From: Roseiarcus sp963775575
GTDB lineage: Bacteria; Pseudomonadota; Alphaproteobacteria; Rhizobiales; Beijerinckiaceae
Length of the DNA stretch: 64,000 nt
Direction of reading: 5' to 3'
Assembly: GCA_963775575.1 (NCBI GenBank)
Contig: CAVZJG010000005.1
Span: forward strand, 310,001-374,000
Numbering within the stretch: position 1 is the first letter of the stretch; the number at the start of each line of letters is the position of its first letter. Positions 32,019 through 39,659 of this stretch are shown piece after piece. The notes beneath the pieces were generated by a model. That model saw nothing but the letters and a program-made list of their open reading frames with translations. It ran no database searches and was not told the origin of the DNA. Position numbers and translations under genes: made by a program.

Positions 32019-33134
32019 CTAGTGTCCTGATTCCGAGTTAGCTGCGATTTGGGCTTGTGCGATGGTGAGGGTTTTCAAGCAGAAGCGCTTTATGCTGGCG
32101 AGGATATCGTCTGCGGATTTTGTCCATCGGAAGGGCCTTGGATTGCAATTGACGGCCTCGATGTAAGCGCGGATGGCGGCTTCCAATTCGACGGTGGAGC
32201 GGTGGACGCCTCGCCGTATTTGGCGATCGGTGATGTCGGCGAAGAATCGCTCGACCTGATTGATCCAAGAACTCGATGTCGGCGTGAAATGGACGCGCCA
32301 TCGCGGCCGTGCGCCGAGCCATTTCCGGATCGCCGGGGTCTTGTGGGTGGCGTAGTTGTCCATGACGAGGTGGATATCGAGATCGCTTGGAACGTTGCGT
32401 TCGATCTCGCGCAGGAAGCTCAAGAATTCGCGTCCGCGGTGGCGCGGATAGCATCGCCCGATCACTTTGCCGGTGGCGGTGTCGAGGGCGGCGAACAGGG
32501 AGAGGGTTCCATGGCGCGTGTAGTCATGCGTGCGCCGCTCGACCTGACCGGGGCGCAGGGGAAGTAGAGGCTGAGTCCGGTCCAACGCCTGGATATGGCT
32601 CTTTTCATCGACGCAGAGAACGATGGCCCGCTCGGGCGGGGCCAAGTACAGTCCGACGATATCGCGAACTTTCTCGACAAAGAGCGGGTCGCTCGAAAGC
32701 TTGAACGTCTCGGTGCGATGCGGTTGAAGGTTGAACGCCTGCCAAATCCGATGGATCGTCGAAGGCGCAAACCCGACGGCGCGCGCCATCGATCGAAGAC
32801 TCCAGTGGGTCGCGTTCTCCGGCGTCGTCTCCAGGGTCAGGCGAATCGTTTCAGCGATCTCCATGTCGCTGATCCGTCGCGGGGCTCCAGGGCGCGGCTC
32901 GTCCAGCAGTCCCTCGACACGACGTTCGGCAAACCGCCGTCGCCACTTGCCGACGGTATTGGGCACCACCCCCAACTGCTGACAAATCGTCAGGTTCTCG
33001 GCGTCTCGCGCCGCCAACAATATGATCCGCGCGCGCTGAGCCAAACCCTGCGCCGTCCGACGACGCGACGCCAGGCTTTCCAGTTCAGTGCGCTCGTCGT
33101 CCGTCAGACGAATCCTAGCCGCCCGCTTTCCCAT
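32019..33134 (-). CDS. IS630-family transposase
   Basis: A 371-aa DDE transposase. The N-terminal HTH region (ARIILLAARDAENLTICQQL and VVPNTVGKWRRRFAERR) is followed by a second HTH (WSLRSMARAVGFAPSTIHRIWQ). The catalytic residues are in IVLCVDEKSHIQALDR, LVMDNYATHKTPAIRKWL and TSSSWINQVERFFADIT. The frame is intact. Its stop codon TAG lies across the element boundary: GGACAC is the IS end, TA is the duplicated target, and the G is host sequence. It is transcribed opposite to the genes around it. Confidence 0.93.
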   Translation of the reverse strand: MGKRAARIRLTDDERTELESLASRRRTAQGLAQRARIILLAARDAENLTICQQLGVVPNTVGKWRRRFAERRVEGLLDEPRPGAPRRISDMEIAETIRLTLETTPENATHWSLRSMARAVGFAPSTIHRIWQAFNLQPHRTETFKLSSDPLFVEKVRDIVGLYLAPPERAIVLCVDEKSHIQALDRTQPLLPLRPGQVERRTHDYTRHGTLSLFAALDTATGKVIGRCYPRHRGREFLSFLREIERNVPSDLDIHLVMDNYATHKTPAIRKWLGARPRWRVHFTPTSSSWINQVERFFADITDRQIRRGVHRSTVELEAAIRAYIEAVNCNPRPFRWTKSADDILASIKRFCLKTLTIAQAQIAANSESGH

Positions 33135-33193
33135 CGATCATCCCTCCGCAAATCAGCAGGCGAATGATCGCACGTATTTCTCGATCGGGACAC
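32022..33193. mobile_element. IS630-family insertion sequence, complete
   Basis: The 1172-bp element is flanked by the TA dinucleotide (32020-32021 and 33194-33195), the family's target duplication. The ends GTGTCCTGAT... (left) and, read inward, GTGTCCCGAT... (right) form short inverted repeats. Excision in silico restores a small open frame (31863-33231), which confirms the boundaries. Confidence 0.92.
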
Positions 33194-33212
33194 TAGCGGT
33201 TGCAGGGATTCA

Positions 33213-34142
33213 TTGCGCCCCGAAGAAATAGACCACCAATACGCGGTTTGGCATTTTGGTGTCTCGATGGCCTACTTTTCTGAACCAATAAGTGACAGGC
33301 ACAAGGAGCAGTATCCTGAACTCGTGCGGCTTATCCGCAACGCTTCTCTGACGTCTGGTCAAATTACCGAAGATTGTTTTTCCGCTGTGAGCGAATTCTT
33401 TCACAGCGGGTTCCTTGCGAGGTTCTTATCATCGGAACTCCAAGAGCTGGCGCGGAACGTTGCCTACGAGAACCTTGTCTCTGATAAGGCAATCGAACTG
33501 GTTAGGCTGTCCTCGTTCACAATTTGGTTCGGCCGGCTGCAATCCTCATCGTTTTGGGAGGATCGACATACCGAGCTGGCGTCGTTTGCAAACGATCTGG
33601 TATACTTCAACGCAGGCCCGGGTTCGGTCACATACGAAGTGTACTCGGCTCCGCCAGAGCAAATCAATGAATTGTTTGATAGACGATCGTTTACAATACG
33701 ATCTGACTCGGGCATCCAAAGACCAGGGGATTTTATTAAGCTGAGAGCAGGCGTTGATATATTGAAGATCGTTGAAATGTGTGATGATTTATTTGAGCTG
33801 TATGTCGTATCTCATACAAAGCAAAAGCTGGTGTGGCACTATGACGCCGAGACAATTAGCCCTCTCTACTCCTCCGCGGGTCGAGGGCAGGCGTCGTCCG
33901 TTGAACAGGCGATAGAGCTGATAGTCAATCTAGAGGGCAAGTCCGGGATTGACGCGATAGTCGCGGCCTATAACTCAGAAGAGCATTTCGTCAGATGGGC
34001 GGCGGTTAAGGCGGCGCTTGCCCTGGATGTAGGTGTAGGCATCGAGTTGCTGGAGAGAGCTAAAGCAGACCCCCATCCGCATGTCCGTCATGCAGCCGAC
34101 AGGACCGCAAATCTCCTGAAGCGGCAGGTACGTACCGCGTAG
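33213..34142 (+). CDS. Island protein A, unknown; possible C-terminal HEAT-like repeats
   Basis: A 309-aa soluble protein with AT-rich codon use. Residues about 60-110 (GFLARFLSSELQELARNVAY) resemble a segment of the following gene, as does the region after 100 (RLSSFTIWFGRLQSSSFWED). The last 80 residues (DAIVAAYNSEEHFVRWAAVKAALAL...DPHPHVRHAADRTANLL) look like two HEAT/PBS-type helical repeats. A cupin-like middle is possible from strand patterns but not certain. The start is TTG 33213 or ATG 33267; the first overlaps the broken 64-aa ORF. No family recognised. It is one of two tandem paralogues in the tRNA-Phe island. Confidence 0.65.
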   Translation: MRPEEIDHQYAVWHFGVSMAYFSEPISDRHKEQYPELVRLIRNASLTSGQITEDCFSAVSEFFHSGFLARFLSSELQELARNVAYENLVSDKAIELVRLSSFTIWFGRLQSSSFWEDRHTELASFANDLVYFNAGPGSVTYEVYSAPPEQINELFDRRSFTIRSDSGIQRPGDFIKLRAGVDILKIVEMCDDLFELYVVSHTKQKLVWHYDAETISPLYSSAGRGQASSVEQAIELIVNLEGKSGIDAIVAAYNSEEHFVRWAAVKAALALDVGVGIELLERAKADPHPHVRHAADRTANLLKRQVRTA

Positions 34143-34162
34143 CAGAAAGGAAACAAGATCGA

Positions 34163-34975
34163 ATGGCGATATCGATGTGGCACCTAGGCGCGGACACGAT
34201 GGATTTATCTGAGTTTATTGAGTACGTAGACGCGACTTATCGCGAAGTATGTAGAGACGCGCTAGTCGATATGGCTCCCAAATTAACGAGCCTGGCTAGG
34301 AATAAGGGGTTTCTGAAGGCGTTTATATTATCTGAGCTAAAGCAACTGAGAGAGTATCAAGTGAGCAATCTTTACTCGTCATAAAGTATAGACCTGGGGA
34401 AAGTGGCGGGCAGGTTTTATCTAAGAGCAAATGTTTGGCAACCGTCTGAGTCTCTGCACGTGGTAAATCACGATGGTGAGTCTCAATTATATTCGTACTA
34501 CCTTCCGCACGATCACAACTTCGACTTTCTTACAGTGGGGTATTTTGGGCCAGGCTACGAGACAGACTTGTACGAATACGACTGCACGGAAGTGCGCGGC
34601 GTTCCTGGCGAGCACGTAGAAATACGGTTTCTAGAAAGCACGGGCCTTCCTGCGCTAAAGACAATGATCTATCGCTCATCGCAAGACATCCACATTCAAA
34701 AATTTCCGGAGGCGCTGTCAATTTCCTTGAATGTGCTCTGTCCACCTCAGAAATCGATGCGTGACCAATATGCGTTCGACATTGGGAACTCAAGCATAGC
34801 TCACATAATTCGGTCGTTCGCAACCGGCCAGAAGTTGTTGATCGAAGCTGCGGCCGCGCTTTGCGACGGTGCCATAGACGATGTACTTGTGTTTATCAGC
34901 CAGAGGCATAGCGATCCACGCACTAGAATGACTGCAGAACAGGCCTTGGCGCGGCGAGCGGGACTAGCAAGCTAG
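34163..34975 (+). pseudogene. Island protein B, paralogue of A, broken by an in-frame TAA
   Basis: Two open frames, 34163-34384 (73 aa) and 34403-34975 (190 aa), lie in the same reading frame. A single TAA at 34382-34384 separates them, and the frame stays open after it (SIDLGKVAGRFYLRANVW). Joined, they make a protein of about 270 aa parallel to protein A: KGFLKAFILSELKQL matches SGFLARFLSSELQEL, FYLRANVW matches FTIWFGRL, and the C termini both end in a HEAT-like segment (HSDPRTRMTAEQALARRA). A cupin-like HDH motif appears at LPHDHNFDFLTVGYFGPGYE. It is probably a nonsense-mutated gene; readthrough or two separate proteins are possible but less likely. Confidence 0.65.
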
Positions 34976-35285
34976 AGAGTTGATGGCGTTCGCATAGGCA
35001 GCGTTTTAGATTTGTACGCGACGTTTCGAAGATGTGCGGCCTGTTGTTAGCCGTTTGTGAAAGGGCGAACTGGCAGTGTGTGGGAGTGAAATGTGTCCTT
35101 CATCTCGCCTCTCGCCTCGGACTTCGGGGGCTGAGTATTTCAGAACTATCAAAGAGCTGTGCGGAAGAAGCAATGGTTGCACACTATCGATTTCTCGAAA
35201 GCGAGATGCGCGCCCTCGGTTCGCTGATCATGCGCGCGGCCGACGGCCATCAGGTGCCCGCCGGCGGCGCGCTGGCGGTCGATCG

Positions 35286-35534
35286 CGAGTCGTGTCGGCG
35301 TTCCGCCACGTATGGCCGGACAGTTGGGGGCCGCGGCTCGATTACACCTTGACCAATGCGGTGCGGGCGTTGCTCGGCGCGACCCTATTGATGCTCCCCC
35401 GTTTGCTCATCGACGAGCCGTTCCGCGTGCAGTTCATCAACAGCCACATCGGCGATCCCGTGGTGCGCGCCTTCTGGTTGAACGAGTACGCCGCATATGG
35501 CGACAGCTTTCGCGCGCTTCGCGTAACCGGCTGA
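35286..35534 (+). pseudogene. Fragment resembling a TraG/HerA-type ATPase
   Basis: About 80 codons reading FRHVWPDSWGPRLDYTLTNA, then LLMLPRLLIDEPFR and DPVVRAFWLNEYAAYGDSFR. The pattern is that of the internal region of DUF87/HerA-type or type IV coupling ATPases encoded on conjugative elements. Walker motifs and both ends are missing, and no sensible frame continues upstream (34976-35285 holds no gene I can support). It is GC-rich, unlike the island genes beside it, and lies directly against the attachment site. Read as a remnant of an earlier or larger mobile element. Confidence 0.5.
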
Positions 35535-35560
35535 TTTTGTACGGTGTTTGAGCGTCTATA

Positions 35561-35596
35561 TCACACTATGAAAAAGCGCGATGGTGCCCAGGGGCG
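35561..35596. repeat. Proximal attachment-site copy at tRNA-Phe
   Basis: The partner of 30740-30775: TCACACTATGAAAAAGCGCG followed by ATGGTGCCCAGGGGCG. The final 15 bp (35582-35596) are the 3' end of tRNA-Phe, including the encoded CCA. The 30740-35596 interval is thus bounded by direct repeats as in integrase-inserted islands. Confidence 0.88.
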
Positions 35597-35657
35597 GAAT
35601 TGAACCACCGACACTGCGATTTTCAGTCGCATGCTCTACCAACTGAGCTACCTGGGC
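35582..35657 (-). tRNA. tRNA-Phe (GAA), CCA encoded
   Basis: A full cloverleaf is visible on the minus strand. Acceptor stem GCCCAGG/CCTGGGC, D-arm GCTC-AGTTGGTA-GAGC, anticodon arm TGCGA-CTGAAAA-TCGCA with anticodon GAA, T-arm GGTGG-TTCAATT-CCGCC, discriminator A and encoded CCA; 76 nt. Its 3' end is the insertion target of the island on its left. Confidence 0.97.
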
Positions 35658-35808
35658 GCCGAAGCGCTTTAGCGCCGCGGACGGCGGTTTATAGGGAGGC
35701 GGTTCCCGCTTGTCCAGCGCGTTTCGCCTCCGGCCCGCGCGGTGGACAGGCTCGCGCGCGCGTGGGAGATTTCGCCCTCTCGCCGCGCCAAATCCTTGGA
35801 GAATGAGC

Positions 35809-36189
35809 ATGCTTCGTTTCGCGATCGTCACGGCGACGCTCGCCCTCGCGGCGCCCGCTTTCGCCGAAGGCGTGCCCAAACACGTCGGCGAATGCGCGAC
35901 GACGAAAGTGCAGAAAATCGAGACCCGGCTGGTCGACGGCGCCGATCGGCCGGTCAAGGGTTCGGGCAGCGCCGTCGAGTTCGCCGACGGCGGCTACCAG
36001 GTCTCCTACGACACGGTCCCCGAGATCGAGGCGTCGCGCCCCGGCGACCCGGTGAAAATCTGCCTCGTCTCGATCCCTCGACACTGCCCGCCCGGCGACA
36101 AGCGCGGCCGCGTCTACCAGACCGCCAACCTGCGCACCAAGGGCGTGTGGACGCTGCCAGACTCCGAGCATTCCTGCGGCGGCGCGTGA
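35809..36189 (+). CDS. Small secreted protein of unknown function
   Basis: A 126-aa protein with a Sec signal peptide (MLRFAIVTATLALAAPAFAE). The mature region has about 105 residues and four cysteines (GECATTK, KICLVS, RHCPPGDKRG, HSCGGA), suggesting two disulfides in the periplasm. The second ATG, 35809, was chosen because GGAG lies seven bases before it; ATG 35803 would be too close. No family recognised. It stands alone to the right of tRNA-Phe. Confidence 0.7.
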   Translation: MLRFAIVTATLALAAPAFAEGVPKHVGECATTKVQKIETRLVDGADRPVKGSGSAVEFADGGYQVSYDTVPEIEASRPGDPVKICLVSIPRHCPPGDKRGRVYQTANLRTKGVWTLPDSEHSCGGA

Positions 36190-36266
36190 GGAGCGGTCGA
36201 CGCTGCGGACCTGTCCGCAGGGCCGCGAACTCGGGTCAGCCGAAGTCTGGACCGAACGACACCGTG

Positions 36267-36404
36267 CGCCGTCGACCTCTTGGAGAGCGTCTTTTTCCGA
36301 CCGTCAGAGCCTGTCAAGGACGGCCCTTCGGGCCGCCGCGCAGCGGCTGAAGTCCTTGACAGGCTCTGACGGTCGGAAATCTTGCATCCAAGAGGTCGAC
36401 GGCG
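36267..36404. repeat. 138-bp imperfect palindrome upstream of aapQ
   Basis: The outer arms CGCCGTCGACCTCTTGGA and TCCAAGAGGTCGACGGCG match perfectly. Inner arms CCGACCGTCAGAGCCTGTCA plus AGGAC pair with GTCCTTGACAGGCTCTGACG plus GTCGG, and the loop has a smaller hairpin (CGGCCCTTCGGGCCG). The two halves would fold into one long hairpin. It resembles a MITE-like or bulky REP element; it encodes nothing. It fills much of 36190-36569, where aapJ would be expected. Confidence 0.8.
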
Positions 36405-36569
36405 AGGACCGTCGCATCGCCGGACGGCTTGCTTGAGCCGGGCCTTGCACCCCCGGCCTCGTCCGCCCGCGCGTTGCGCGGCGCGCCGGCGTTCGCCATC
36501 ATCGCGCCGCGTTCGGCCGGCGATGTGGCGCCGGCGTTTGCGCGAACGAATCGAAGAGCGGACGGCGGA

Positions 36570-37745
36570 ATGGCGGCTCGAGAACCCAGTCGATCCTGGT
36601 TGGCGAACGATCCGCGGGCGCGGGGGATCGTCGCCCAGGGCTTGCTCGCGGCCGCGCTCGTCGCGCTGGCGTGGATGGGCTGGCGCAACGTCGTCGCCAA
36701 TATGCAGGCGCGCGGAATTCCCATGGGCTTCGGCTTCTGGGACGAGACCGCCGGCTTCGACATCAATCAGTCGCTGATCGCCTACTCGGCGCTGTCGACC
36801 TATGGGCGCGCGTTCTGGGTCGGGCTCCTCAATACGCTCATGGTCGGCGCGATCTCAATCGCGCTGGCGACGCCGCTCGGCTTCGCGGTCGGCGTCGCGC
36901 GGCTGTCGCCGAACTGGATCCTATCGAAGGCCGCGCTGGTCTATGTCGAACTGATGCGCAACACGCCGCTGCTGCTGCAACTGGCGTTCTGGTACAACGC
37001 GGTGTTGAAGACGCTGCCCGGCCCGCGCCAGTCGCTGAGCCTCGGCGGCTTCGTGCTTCTCAACAACCGCGGCCTCTATCTGCCGCGCCCCGAGTTCGCC
37101 GCCGGCGCGGCTTGGGTCGCCGCCGCGCTGGCGCTGGCGATCGTCGCCGCCTGGGCGATTCGCCGTTGGGCGCGCCGTCGCCAGGCTGTGAGCGGCGAGC
37201 GCGCGCCCGTCGCGATTCCCGCGCTCGTCCTCGTCGTCGGCCTGCCGACGCTCGCCTATTTTTCCGCCGGCGAGCCGATCGGCTTTTCCTTCGCCAAGCT
37301 CTCCGGCTTCAACCTCGCCGGCGGCGTGCAGCTCCATCCGGAATTCGCGGCGTTGACTTTCGGGCTTGTGACTTACACCGCCGGCTTCATCGCCGAGATC
37401 GTGCGCGCCGGCGCGCTCGCGGTGCCGCGCGGCCAGAGCGAGGCGGCCTTGGCGCTCGGCCTCCACCGCGCCCAGACGATGAAGCTCGTCGTCGTTCCCC
37501 AGGCGCTGCGCCTCATCGTCCCGCCGCTCACTTCGCAATATCTCAACGTCATCAAGAATTCCTCGCTCGCGGTGTTCGTCGGCTATCCCGATCTGGTGCT
37601 GATTTTTGCCGGCACGGTGCTCAATCAAACCCACGCGGCGGTGCAGGTGATGGCGATCACCATGGCGGTCTATCTCGTCATTTCGCTCGCCGTCTCCTTC
37701 GCCCTCAATCTCTACAACGCGCGCATCGCGCTGGAGGAGCGCTAG
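36570..37745 (+). CDS. aapQ: General L-amino-acid ABC transporter permease AapQ
   Basis: A 391-aa inner-membrane permease of the HAAT family. It has an N-terminal membrane helix, the FDINQSLIAYSALSTYGRAF region typical of AapQ/BztB, the periplasmic insertion between helices, and the EAA loop SEAALALGLHRAQTMKLVVVPQALRLIVPP, which docks to the ATPase. The ATG at 36570 leaves MAAREPSRSW before the first helix; the longer frame is upstream noise. It begins the aapQ-aapM-aapP operon. aapJ, normally first in this operon, is missing, replaced by a 138-bp palindrome. Confidence 0.93.
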   Translation: MAAREPSRSWLANDPRARGIVAQGLLAAALVALAWMGWRNVVANMQARGIPMGFGFWDETAGFDINQSLIAYSALSTYGRAFWVGLLNTLMVGAISIALATPLGFAVGVARLSPNWILSKAALVYVELMRNTPLLLQLAFWYNAVLKTLPGPRQSLSLGGFVLLNNRGLYLPRPEFAAGAAWVAAALALAIVAAWAIRRWARRRQAVSGERAPVAIPALVLVVGLPTLAYFSAGEPIGFSFAKLSGFNLAGGVQLHPEFAALTFGLVTYTAGFIAEIVRAGALAVPRGQSEAALALGLHRAQTMKLVVVPQALRLIVPPLTSQYLNVIKNSSLAVFVGYPDLVLIFAGTVLNQTHAAVQVMAITMAVYLVISLAVSFALNLYNARIALEER

Positions 37746-37747
37746 CC

Positions 37748-38884
37748 ATGCCGACGCCCGCGAACGCGGCCTATGTGCGCCGGACGGCCGAGCCGATGCT
37801 GCCGCCGCCGCGACTCTCGCAGGGCGCGATCGCCTGGGCGCGCGCCAATCTGTTTTCGTCGGCGCTGTCGGGCGCGGCGACGCTGGCGCTGATCGCGCTC
37901 GGCCTGTGGGCGCTGCCGCCGCTGATCGCCTGGGCGACGACGCGGGCGGTGTGGTCGGCGCCCGACGGCGCGCTGTGCCGCGCCCATCAGGACGGCGCCT
38001 GCTGGGCGTTCGTCGCCCATAAGCTCGATTATCTCCGCTACGGCTCCTATCCCGTCGCCGAGCGCTGGCGCGTCGACGCGGCCGAAATCGTCGGCGCGGC
38101 GCTGATCGCCTGGATGCTGTGGCCGCGCGGGCCTCGCCGCGGCGTCGGCGCGGCGCTGTTCTTTCTCGGCTTCCCCGCGCTCGCGTTCGTGCTGCTGCAC
38201 GGCGCCGAAAGCCTAGGGTTGCCGCCCGTCGACACGCTTTTGTGGGGCGGCGTGTTCGTGTCGCTGGCGACCGCGCTGGTCGGCATCGTGTTCTCGCTGC
38301 CGCTCGGCGTGCTGCTGGCGCTGGGGCGCCGGTCGAGCTTGCCGATCATCCGGGCGGCGAGCGTCGTCTTCATCGAGTTCGTGCGCGGCGTGCCGTTCAT
38401 CGTCGTGCTCTACATGGCCAACAACATGCTGCCGCTGTTCCTGCCGCCGGGCTGGGCGCCCGACCGCTTCATCCCCCCGCTGGTAGGCACGGCCCTATTC
38501 GCCGCCGCCTACATGGCCGAGGACGTGCGCGGCGGCTTGCAGTCGCTCGACAAGGGCCAGGTCGAGGGCGCGATGGCGCTCGGGCTCGGCTATTGGCGGA
38601 TGACGCGGCTCATCGTGCTGCCGCAGGCGCTGACGCGGGTGATCCCCGGCGTCGTCAACAACTTCATCGGCCTGTTCAAGGATACGACGCTGGTGGCGAT
38701 CGTCGGCATGGTCGACTTCCTGGCGGCGATGGACAACGCCTTCAAGGACGCCGCATGGAGCGGGCCGACGATCCTGCCGACCGGCTACGTCTTCGCCGGG
38801 CTGTTCTATTTCGTCTTCTGCTATGGGATGTCGCGCTATTCGGCGGCGATGGAGCGCCGCCTGGCGGTCGGGCGGGCGGGGTGA
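37748..38884 (+). CDS. aapM: General L-amino-acid ABC transporter permease AapM
   Basis: Second permease of the Aap/Bzt system, 378 aa. The region SLATALVGIVFSLPLGVLLA, the segment IEFVRGVPFIVVLYMANNML, and the EAA loop EGAMALGLGYWRMTRLIVLP to NFIGLFKDTTLVAIVGMVD are characteristic. It starts two bases after the aapQ stop and its stop overlaps a possible GTG start of aapP, so all three are co-transcribed. It forms the membrane channel with AapQ. Confidence 0.94.
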   Translation: MPTPANAAYVRRTAEPMLPPPRLSQGAIAWARANLFSSALSGAATLALIALGLWALPPLIAWATTRAVWSAPDGALCRAHQDGACWAFVAHKLDYLRYGSYPVAERWRVDAAEIVGAALIAWMLWPRGPRRGVGAALFFLGFPALAFVLLHGAESLGLPPVDTLLWGGVFVSLATALVGIVFSLPLGVLLALGRRSSLPIIRAASVVFIEFVRGVPFIVVLYMANNMLPLFLPPGWAPDRFIPPLVGTALFAAAYMAEDVRGGLQSLDKGQVEGAMALGLGYWRMTRLIVLPQALTRVIPGVVNNFIGLFKDTTLVAIVGMVDFLAAMDNAFKDAAWSGPTILPTGYVFAGLFYFVFCYGMSRYSAAMERRLAVGRAG

Positions 38885-38898
38885 AGGGAACCGGGCCG

Positions 38899-39645
38899 AT
38901 GGCGGCGAGCGGCGACAACGCGATCGAGTTCATCGACGTGCACAAATGGTACGGCGCGTTCCATGTGCTGCGCGCGATCAACCTGACCGTCGCGCGCGGC
39001 GAACGTATCGTGGTGTGCGGCCCGTCGGGTTCGGGCAAGTCGACGCTGATCCGCTGCGTCAACCGCCTGGAGGAGCATCAGCGCGGAATCGTCCGCGTCG
39101 ACGGCGTCGAACTGACCAGCGATCTCAAGCGCATCGACGAGGTGCGGCGCGAAGTCGGCATGGTGTTCCAGCAGTTCAACCTGTTCCCGCATCTGACGAT
39201 CCTGGAGAACTGCACGCTGGCGCCGATCTGGGTGCGCAAGACGCCCAAGCGCGAGGCCGAGGAGCTGGCGATGAGCTTGCTCGCGCGGGTCAAGATCCCC
39301 GAGCAGGCGCTGAAGTACCCCGGCCAGCTCTCGGGCGGCCAGCAGCAGCGGGTCGCCATCGCGCGCGCCTTGTGCATGAACCCGAAGATCATGCTGTTCG
39401 ACGAGCCGACCTCGGCGCTCGACCCCGAGATGGTCAAGGAAGTGCTCGACACCATGACCGCGCTCGCCGAGGACGGCATGACGATGATCGTCGTCACCCA
39501 CGAAATGGGCTTCGCGCGCAAGGTCGCCGACCGCGTCGCGTTCATGGACGAGGGCGAGATCGTCGAGATCAACGCCCCGGCGGAATTCTTCGCCCATCCG
39601 CAGCACGAGCGGACGAAGCTGTTCTTGAGCCAGATATTGAGGTGA
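38899..39645 (+). CDS. aapP: General L-amino-acid ABC transporter ATP-binding protein AapP
   Basis: The ATPase of the transporter, 248 aa. Walker A GPSGSGKST, Q-loop MVFQQFNLFPHLT, signature LSGGQQQRVAIARAL, Walker B KIMLFDEPTSALDPE and switch His in VVTHEMGFARKV are intact. ATG 38899 is preferred; a GTG at 38881, overlapping the aapM stop, is possible. The frame ends 14 bp before the NDH-2 pseudogene. The substrate-binding partner is not adjacent; an AapJ-like gene lies about 10 kb away on the opposite strand. Confidence 0.95.
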   Translation: MAASGDNAIEFIDVHKWYGAFHVLRAINLTVARGERIVVCGPSGSGKSTLIRCVNRLEEHQRGIVRVDGVELTSDLKRIDEVRREVGMVFQQFNLFPHLTILENCTLAPIWVRKTPKREAEELAMSLLARVKIPEQALKYPGQLSGGQQQRVAIARALCMNPKIMLFDEPTSALDPEMVKEVLDTMTALAEDGMTMIVVTHEMGFARKVADRVAFMDEGEIVEINAPAEFFAHPQHERTKLFLSQILR

Positions 39646-39659
39646 GGAGGTCAAGTTCC

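Larger units (their letters stand above)
31863..33231 (+). pseudogene. Small island ORF split by the IS630 element
   Basis: From ATG 31863 the frame reads MQNEQFKNRRDPEREVAAKT..., reaches codon 53 (CTA, 32019-32021) and then runs into the insertion sequence, stopping at 32030. Removing the IS and one copy of its TA duplication rejoins the frame at 33196 and gives AVAGIHCAPKK and a TAG at 33229-33231, a complete 64-aa protein. The restored gene would overlap the TTG start of the next gene by 19 bp, suggesting former coupled translation. No family recognised. GTGGGAG upstream gives a possible ribosome site. Confidence 0.65.

Noticed and set aside
35032..35352. A gene covering the region left of the ATPase fragment
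   Set aside because: Several overlapping frames exist but none has a family motif or a good start; the sequence looks like debris.
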